Part shown: positions 57,570 to 64,000 of the stretch, piece by piece
Layout: every line of letters begins with the position of its first letter
How positions within the stretch are numbered: the first letter of the stretch is position 1
Origin: Tetrastigma voinierianum
Lineage: Eukaryota > Streptophyta > Magnoliopsida > Vitales > Vitaceae
Direction: 5' to 3'
Assembly (NCBI GenBank): GCA_016808115.1
Contig: JAEQBH010006375.1
Coordinates: 124,001-188,000 of the forward strand
Length of the DNA: 64,000 nt
The notes under the pieces: model-generated
What the model was told of the DNA's origin: nothing
Databases searched by the model: none
The model's input: only the letters and a program-made list of their open reading frames with translations
Translations under genes and position numbers: made by a program

Positions 57570-58005
57570 TTTACCATTATATTCCTGAAATAAAATCTTG
57601 GGATTGGTTCGAACAACCAAGGGCATGAAATAAATATTAAGGTATCTTCAAATTGGTATGATAATAGCAATTTCACAGGTTTCTCTTTACGCTATTATAG
57701 CCTTGAAGCATGGCTCGAAGCTTGGTTCGTATCTTTGTGACTTAGATGCCCATGATCTTAATTCCACTTCACATTGCATATTATCCTTCTGCGGTTCTGG
57801 ACTTATCAGCAGATCTACACCAATTGAATTAGATCATGTGGTTGGCAAATATTCCATCATTTTCAACCGCATACGAAAAATGGAGTCACATTAAGTTTTC
57901 ATTTAGTACAAGCTTCAACAATGGTAATGTGAGTTGTGGGATTTGTCGGTGTACATTAAAGGTACGATGAAGAGGAATTAGATACACGAGATACTTGACC
58001 CGCTA
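57570..58005 (+). pseudogene. TNL C-JID last exon (probable 3' end of P4)
   Basis: Broken frames read a WFEQ-like piece near 57602, SSNWYDNSNFTGFSL (57645-57690), then LKHGSKLGSYLCDLDAHDLN, SFCGSGLISRSTPIE, LDHVVGKYSIIFNRI, HIKFSFSTSFNNGNV and SCGIC (to about 57945). This is the second half of the TNL C-JID domain (EWFxHQ, NWYxSNFLGFALC, CDLxxHDL, IExDHVWLGY, KxxFSxS, CGxxxVY). The first half ends at the donor at 17271 on the same strand. I infer that they belong to one gene split by the nested transposons. An independent TNL fragment cannot be excluded. Confidence 0.8.
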
Positions 58006-58105
58006 TGCCCAAGACCGAAGGCATGTAGCTAAGCGGTTCCATCTTATTCACCACATTCACGAACTTCGACGATTGAAATTGTTCTCTCTATGATATGGAC
58101 TTACC

Positions 58106-58456
58106 TTAGAGGAGATAGCGAGAAGCCTTGATGAGGACCAATCCAGGTGGAAGCCATCCCTTGAAGATGTGATTGAATGCCACAACATACCCTCTCCTCA
58201 AGGTAACATGTGAAAATTGCAAACTTCTAGCATGAATCTTTGTAAAGATATTAATTGGTTTGTTCTTGTATTGAATGTACCACTTGCAAATCAAGAATTG
58301 TTGAACCTTTTCACCAAAGTATGTGTGATCCAATTTCAAATTGTGGTTTGTTTGTTCATGAAAAGTTGGATTGAACCTGTATACAGAAGATTTGTTATCA
58401 CAATAAAGTAGGATGGGTTCGAACCTAGCCACCTCTAAGTCGTAAGTAGATAGCAT
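58106..58456 (-). pseudogene. Copia RNase H C-terminal remnant (minus)
   Basis: The minus frame reads LEVARFEPILLYCDNKSSVY, then FHEQTNHNLKLDHTYFGEKV, QQFLICKWYIQYKNKPINIF and TKIHARSLQF. This is the copia RNase H end (CDNKSAVYxAxNPxFHERTKHxExDCHFxREKV, then QxADIFTKAL). It is open for 116 codons, but no other part of this element is seen nearby, so it is a short fragment of a third Copia. Confidence 0.85.
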
Positions 58457-58757
58457 ATCAGGTATAACCTCATGGTAAAACCTTCATTTTGTCCTCTTGA
58501 GACATGGTATCTAAAATTTACCTTTTCATAGTCACCTCATTATACACTTGAGTTCCTTTACATTTGTGATGCCCCTTCTATGAATTATTTTGTCTGCTTG
58601 TTTCTCACTTTATGATTGATTTTAGATCTCTTGAGGAGATATGCCTCGAAAGAGGGTTATGAGAGGATCCTTAGTGTGACCTCTTTAGTGCCCTTGGATC
58701 TTAGATGAGGAGCTTGTTTTATTATTCTTTCTGAGTGAGTAGTTTCTTTGTTGTTTT
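58457..58757. other. Spacer, no recognisable gene
   Basis: AT-rich sequence with no domain on either strand. Confidence 0.5.
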
Positions 58758-59060
58758 AGTTTTTTAAAAGTTATGATGTTCATATTAAATCCAAATCCTG
58801 CAAGCTTGAGCTTTTAGGACAGTTAGTCATTTAACTTGGTATCAGTCTAGTTTGGTAAGGAGTCACGAGTTTGAAACCATCTCTTTGCAATTTATTATTT
58901 ATTTGTTGATTTGAAAGTGCATGAAGGACTCTATTTAGTTTATTTGACTCTCCACATGTGGCTATGCATGTGAGGGAGGGTGTTAAAAGATATGATATAG
59001 ACATTAAACCCAAATCCTATAAACTCGAGCTTTTAGGAGAATTGGTTGTTTAACAAGTTT
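58758..59060 (+). mobile_element. TRIM/SMART-like miniature LTR retrotransposon
   Basis: Two direct repeats of about 75 bp, 58763-58836 and 58981-59055, share ttaaaag-tatgat, ttaaa-ccaaatcct and gagcttttagga. The second keeps the ideal ends TGTTA...TAACA. A primer site tggtatcagtc, complementary in type to initiator tRNA-Met, starts at 58837 directly after the left repeat. A polypurine tract gtgagggaggg directly precedes the right repeat. Both sides carry the 5-bp duplication agttt (58758-58762 and 59056-59060). The internal part is 144 bp without coding capacity. Total length is about 293 bp, smaller than typical TRIMs. All hallmarks of an LTR element are present except genes. Confidence 0.9.
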
Positions 59061-59475
59061 GATTATTTTTTCCTTAGGATACTTCATTTAGTGTGTTTTG
59101 TTAGATTACTTCGTGTAATGTTTTTCTTTATTTTAATTCACTTTAGTCTTTCTTTTGGATAGTTGACTTAATTGAAAACCTATATATATTAGTTCAATGG
59201 CTTTTATTTCTTAGATAAAATCGTAAGGGAAGTTCATTTAATATCTATTTTTAGAAATTATCTTTCACTTCACTTTTCTAATGTGATTGTAGGCAGTCAT
59301 CTTAGTTGGATAGCATCATCACGAGGATCATGCATTCATCGTAATAAAAAAGAACATTATCATTAGTTAGACGGGGTCACATCAAGTCATAAAGGGAAAT
59401 GGGAGAAAGCTTTTGGCTCTTATATAAGGATATGAGTTCATATATAATTCATTACAAATAGTATTAGAGTCTTTT
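59061..59475. other. Spacer, no recognisable gene
   Basis: AT-rich. The phrase attcattacaaa-tag-attagagtc occurs twice near 59445-59515, a small local repeat at its right edge. Confidence 0.45.
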
Positions 59476-60050
59476 TGAACCTGAGCATTATTCATTACAA
59501 AATAGCATTAGAGTCGATCCTAAATCCCGGTGGAGGTTTGTTTGGCCGTAAAGGGTGTTTATGTGGCCTTATTGACACCGATGGGATGTCGGCCGAGGTG
59601 TCACACTTAGTGGTAGGACTCTTTAACCTTTCTTTCAGGCGACACATTACCTATTTTCTTATTCATATGCACAATTTACGTAATAACAAAATTCTTTTTA
59701 CATCATTTATACATACCACTATAGTGGCATTCATTATATTCTATACACATATACTAGAGTCCCTTTACTTATCTTATTACAATTTCACTATTACAAAACT
59801 ATACACTTATAAAATCGAGAGATTACGGAATAGTGCGGTGAGCACTATCTACGAGATGGCCTGGCTGGCGATGTGGAATGTCACATCCTCTATCCTTGTC
59901 TTCTACTTACGTACCTACGGATTACAAACGTGCTAAGCTTTACGCTTAGTGGAAACATATAAATGGACGACCCGATAACATTGATCGTCATAAGCCCTAA
60001 TCGAATACATTCTTATACTCATATCTGGATCCATATACTTATGGCTTCTA
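59476..60050. repeat. Unclassified repetitive sequence, possibly LTR-derived
   Basis: GC-richer islands (cccggtggaggtttgtttgg near 59525; gagatggcctggctggcgatg near 59855) within AT-rich DNA look like parts of a dispersed element. The 153-codon frame at 59475-59936 shows no domain. I cannot assign a family. Confidence 0.3.
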
Positions 60051-61120
60051 ACACTCATCATCTTATCTAATGCCTTTCATGTGGTTCAAAACATGTGCAT
60101 ATATCATATCATTCCTTATCTATCACATATACTTTTCCTATTTCTTATCATTTGCTTATATTGTATACTTGAGTATACTTGATCTATTTCATAATATTTC
60201 TTGTATCATATTCTTTGCAAGTTTCCTATACTTTCATGTTCATTTCCTTTCATGTTAAAGTATATTGTGCATGTATCATATACGTTGATCCTACGTATGC
60301 TCATATTACCTATCTTATATTGTCCTGTACTTTTATCTACATTCTTATACTTTTCATATACGGTACTTTTGTATGCTTTCATCTGATACTTTTCATGTAC
60401 TGTACTTTCATATGTCTTTTACCTGTTTCTAGTCTTTTTCATCTTTCAGTTCTATGACTTATTACATTCTATGTACTATTACATATATCATTTCTTATCC
60501 TATACCTATATCATGTCTCCTTTCATGCTGTGGCTGCGCCCGTACTATACTATTCATTTCTTATATATTGTTTTATCATATATTTTCTTATCTGATCTTG
60601 TATTGTCATATACTTTACATTTGCGTTTCCTCGACTATAGAATTGACATTCCACGAAGCCAGTTAGAGGAATCTCATCATGTTGTCATTCCACATATTTT
60701 CATCTTGTACTTTTCATATACTATATTTTCACATGCCTTTCATATACTATGTTTTTCATATCTTGTACTTTCATATTATCGCATCGTATACATTTCGTGT
60801 CATTGACACTTTATTTCTTGTCCTTGTATACTGGTCATATACTTTTCTCTTTCGTATACTGTACTTGGTCATATACTTTTCTCTTTCGTATACTGTACTT
60901 GTTCATATACTTTTCATGTACTATGTACTTTTCATATACTGTCATATTTCATATACTGTCATCTTGTACTTTACTTCTTGTTCTTGTAACTGTCTCCTAT
61001 CATCTCATAAGCGGTGCTATCTTTCTCATATCATGTCCTTATATTCTATACATTTCATTTGCATATACTTGTCATTTTCTTTTAGGTTTCATGTTCTTGA
61101 TACCTTAGAAGCGGATCTGC
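60051..61120. repeat. TCATATAC/GTACTTT-rich low-complexity field
   Basis: About 1 kb is dominated by short variants of tttcatatactgtactt, for example at 60350-60420 and 60700-60960. It includes a 47-bp near-perfect repeat at about 60830-60920 (gtcatatacttttctctttcgtatactgtactt twice). Several hydrophobic Tyr/Phe/Ser-rich frames across it (60070-61170) are translations of the repeat. Confidence 0.8.
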
Positions 61121-61850
61121 AGGGAAATAAGCGTATGTACCGAAGGTCTTATCAGCATGCGAGGCAGTGATCTATCTATGTATATAGAAATTATCATCAG
61201 CATCTACGAGGCGACCTATGCTATGTAATATGTGACCCCTGACGAAATTTTGTATAATGATCCCAAGCGGGATCCCTGTCATCGACCAAGCGGGGCCTCG
61301 ATATCACGTAAGCATGCTGCGACAGCGTGTCCCTATAGGCATGTCTATCTATCCCTCTACTAGGTTCTAAGCAGACAATCCATGTGTATTTTATGTTCAA
61401 TACATATCTCATATTCCCGAATAAATATTTTTATCCGGTAATCATATGCGATATTACTATGATTACTTTAATCTGAATTCGTTCTCATATTTGTAGCTTC
61501 ATATCAAGATTCTCATATTTCTTTCTTTATATACATGTATATCATTTCATATATGTCTATTCTATATCGCATTTCGTTCATGTTTTAGCTATTCATATTC
61601 CATCTATTCACTCTTGTATTCATATCATGTTCTATCATATATTCATCTCATATATTAGCATATAACATTTGCATATAACCTATCGGATCATATCTCTGTC
61701 ATCTACTTGTAACATCTTATATCTTGTTAACTTATATCTTCATGTACTCTATCAGACTATCGTATCTTTGCATTTTTCATATATCTTTTAACTTCAATTT
61801 ACTGTATTCAGAATTCTTTACCATACATGTAACTATTTTCCCTATTGATG
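61121..61850. other. AT-rich repeat-derived stretch
   Basis: A GC-richer segment (61200-61340, with caagcgggatccctgtc and accaagcggggcctcg) is followed by more tcatat-type sequence. No gene seen. Confidence 0.4.
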
Positions 61851-63080
61851 ATGTCTTTTTTCAATCGGGCCCAGAATTTGGAGTGTGCGGGGGTCGTTGG
61901 GTTGGACGAGAGCTGGCGGTGGGAATTTGACGGAGGATCTTTGGATCGTTTGGGCTGGGGTAGGATTCTTCGCGATCATCGATCTACGGGCTGCGGATCA
62001 CGGCACGTTCCTACAAGAAGAACCAGAATGAAGAGGGGCCGGCGAGGGCTTCGCTCGGGGCCGCTCCGATGCCTAAGTCAGATTCTGTCTCAGAGAGAAG
62101 AGAGAATGTCTTGATTACTTAGTATTTGCGTACCTTTTAGTGTTGGAGCGGCCTTGTATTTATAATGGATATTCATCCAATTTGGACGATGATTAGGGGT
62201 TCTTCCCTTTGGAGGATAGGTTTCCTCATGTAGTCAGCCTTAGATTTTGCGATGGATTAGTCAAAGGAGTTTATTTGGAATAATCCTCCTTCCCTTATTG
62301 GGGAGTATCAAGCTAACGGTCTTGTTGCTTTTCCTTCCCTTTATAATAGGACTTGATTGGCCAGATAGGACGTCTTTTAGGAATATTCTATCTTGGTATT
62401 TGTAGATATGGTTTGAGGCGCGTGTATGGGCCTTCACTGTTCTTCAGTCATGATGCAGGCACACAACGGGGTGGGCCTTTGTTCGAGTACATTATGGAAA
62501 GGACATGGACGTGCGGTCCTCCACCGCCCCCCGCTCTTTTGGGTTGCGAATGAAATGGCCCGATTACGTATCTATCGATTTGCCCCCGGCCCTTGTGTGG
62601 ATTTGCGTGGGGCGAGGCATGATTAATCTGCGGCGGTTATTTATTTCCGTGTACGCGGATTAGTTAATTAGCGACGTAGTCATACGTGGTGCGTTAATGA
62701 TGGCTCTTCGAGTTTCGCGCTTGTTTTTCATACTCCCTTTGTTTTCCCCTGTTTCTTGTCGACCTTCCCAGTTTTGACTTCCTTTGGCCTCATGACTCCC
62801 CACTTTTTGTCTATGTTTCTTGGCGTTCTTGTATTTCGTTCTAGATTTTCCTGCTGTCACGTTTAGTGTTGGGTCCTTTCCGGCATTTTCCTCTCATTCA
62901 CGGGCCCGACGTCCAGATCTGTCGTGTTTTTCTTTCGATTGATCTGACGAGGCTCACAGGTTGATCGTCTGGATTCGTTTATCTTGTTTTTACGTCGTGG
63001 GTCCCCGTCGTTCTTCATCACCTGCGTATCGGCCCGGTGACTCTTACATTGATGGTCGAGCGGTGGGCGTTCCGTTGTTT
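61851..63080 (+). mobile_element. Probable Gypsy-type LTR/leader sequence
   Basis: The composition changes sharply to GC-richer DNA at about 61855 and stays so to the window end. Elements include gtctcagagagaagagagaatgtcttg (62087) and long CTTT/GTTT-rich leader-like DNA. No coding domain is found here. Its position directly before a gag-like frame suggests LTR and leader of one retroelement. No LTR pair can be tested because the element leaves the window. Confidence 0.4.
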
Positions 63081-64000
63081 GTGATCGTTTAGCCTCATTT
63101 GCTCTGAGGTGCCTCCCTTTCCCTTAGGTAAGGGTAAAGAAGATAAACTGATGAAATATCCTAAGGGGTCGGTTCCCTCGGGGCCAGCCCAGGTTCGGCA
63201 TGCCGTAGTGAGACCTGAAATAAAGGTTGGTCCTTCATATGAGTCTACTTCTTTGGCGTTATCGGCCTCTCCACTGGTGTCAGAATATGGTCCGGATGTT
63301 TTGACCTTCGCCAGCCTCCCGGGTGCACAGGTATGAGTGCTGCTTTTTTGAAGTTGCTTTTAATAACGACGCCGCTTTCCTTTGCATCCCTTCATAAAGA
63401 GGTTCTTCAACACTTGACATCTTGCTCTTTCCAGTTGGCTCCCGATGGTTGGGGTATTTTAGTTGGTTTATTGGTGCTTTTAAGAATGACGAGAGGGTTT
63501 TGGCGTCCCGATGTAGCTCTGTTCCTCCATCTTGCCGGTCAGGTGGCTGCTACGAGGGTTTTATTTATTTCACCAGACGTTCTGGGTCTCCTCTGGTGAT
63601 CTCGGACCTTCCTTCTTCACACCGGTCATGGAAAGGACGATATTTCTTCGTTAGTGGTTCCAACTGGGAGTATGACTCTCGTGACAGGGATGATACCCTG
63701 GGTGTGCCCGGGCGTGGGCGCCAGTAACCTTCGTGGTGTTTGCATTACTTTTGGTTTGATTTGTCTAAAGACGGTGAATGCCCGACCTTCGCTTTCCTTA
63801 TGCTTCCCCAGGTGCTCGTCTTGACCTTAGCGGCCGAAGATGCTATACGTAGCTCGTATTTGGAGGAATGTTACGCTCCGCTCCTACGGTGATAAAGTCG
63901 AACATTCCCAGGTTCCTCCCCCAATTTGTTACTGCCGCGTTCTACTTTGTTTTGAGGCCCCCGCCTCTTTCTACCTAGGAGTTTTTTCCTTTGGGCCTCT
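63081..64000 (+). pseudogene. Gypsy-type gag-like ORF, partial at window end
   Basis: The frame 63109-63336 (SVPSGPAQVRHAVVRPEIK) and the overlapping frame 63422-63727 lie in the same region. The latter ends with GCYEGFIYFTRRSGSPLVIS, then DLPSSHRSWKGRYFFVSGSN and WEYDSR. The block YxFxxR..LxxxLPSSxKxWKxxFFFVSGxxWE is typical of the plant proteins annotated as putative gypsy-type transposon (Transposase_28, PF04195), which are gag-like. The frame stops at 63727 and related GC-rich sequence continues to the end. It could be a frameshifted copy or have introns. The family assignment is from memory of that motif only. Confidence 0.55.

Noticed and set aside
58106..58456. 116-codon minus-strand frame as a host gene
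   Set aside because: The CDNKS, FHEQTNH and FTKIHARS blocks show it is the end of a Copia RNase H.
60070..61170. Open frames rich in Tyr, Phe and Ser that look like small membrane proteins
   Set aside because: They are translations of the tcatatac low-complexity field, in several overlapping frames at once.
1..64000. tRNA, rRNA or snRNA genes
   Set aside because: No cloverleaf-type A and B boxes, rRNA motifs or snRNA promoter pairs were seen. The tggtatcag strings are retrotransposon primer sites next to LTRs.

Overview
This is plant nuclear DNA, about 64 kb long and AT-rich. It holds decayed TIR-NBS-LRR (TNL) disease-resistance genes, plant Copia and Gypsy retrotransposons, L1-type LINEs and hAT-type elements. 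The TNL intron positions, the C-JID domain after the LRRs and the Copia sequence style suggest a woody dicot. Grapevine (Vitis) is my best guess, not a demonstrated assignment. I see no intact host gene, rRNA, tRNA or CRISPR array. Almost every open frame is a piece of a pseudogene or transposon.

Region by region. 1-6.5 kb: remnants of at least three TNL genes on the + strand. These are an LRR plus C-JID copy (1-2258), a C-JID start fragment (2400-2660), and a TIR exon (3325-3760) followed by a degenerate LINE tail (4320-5035) and degraded LRRs (5205-6470). 6.5-13.3 kb: AT-rich intergenic DNA with a diverged tandem duplication (7952-8420) and two small retroposed insertions marked by exact target-site duplications (9490-9657 and 10251-10772). 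13.35-17.27 kb: a better preserved TNL pseudogene with NB-ARC, LRR and the start of C-JID. It carries frameshifts and has a LINE in one intron. Its last C-JID exon lies at 57.57-58.0 kb.

Between those two parts, one intron appears to hold about 39 kb of nested transposons. Copia-2 (17820-56965) is the outermost element. Inside it sit Copia-1 (19375-45790) and LINE-b (47509-56753). Copia-1 is itself broken by a solo LTR (21389-22410), a hAT-type element carrying an HSP70 fragment (22822-23870), and a large cluster (about 25.0-45.06 kb). That cluster contains LINE-a (minus), an Athila-like Gypsy element A (plus) with another LTR-like insertion, a 3.7-kb tandem segmental duplication, and a second Athila-like element B (minus, gag-protease only). 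LINE-b contains a hAT-like element and a 2.1-kb solo LTR with a perfect 5-bp duplication.

58-64 kb: a minus-strand Copia RNase H remnant, a miniature LTR retrotransposon (TRIM-like, 293 bp, with 5-bp duplications), a TCATATAC-rich low-complexity field, and at the right edge a Gypsy-like gag that runs toward the window end.

The elements do not form a pathway. The value of the window is the readable order of insertions: TNL gene, then Copia-2, then Copia-1 and LINE-b, then the elements inside those.
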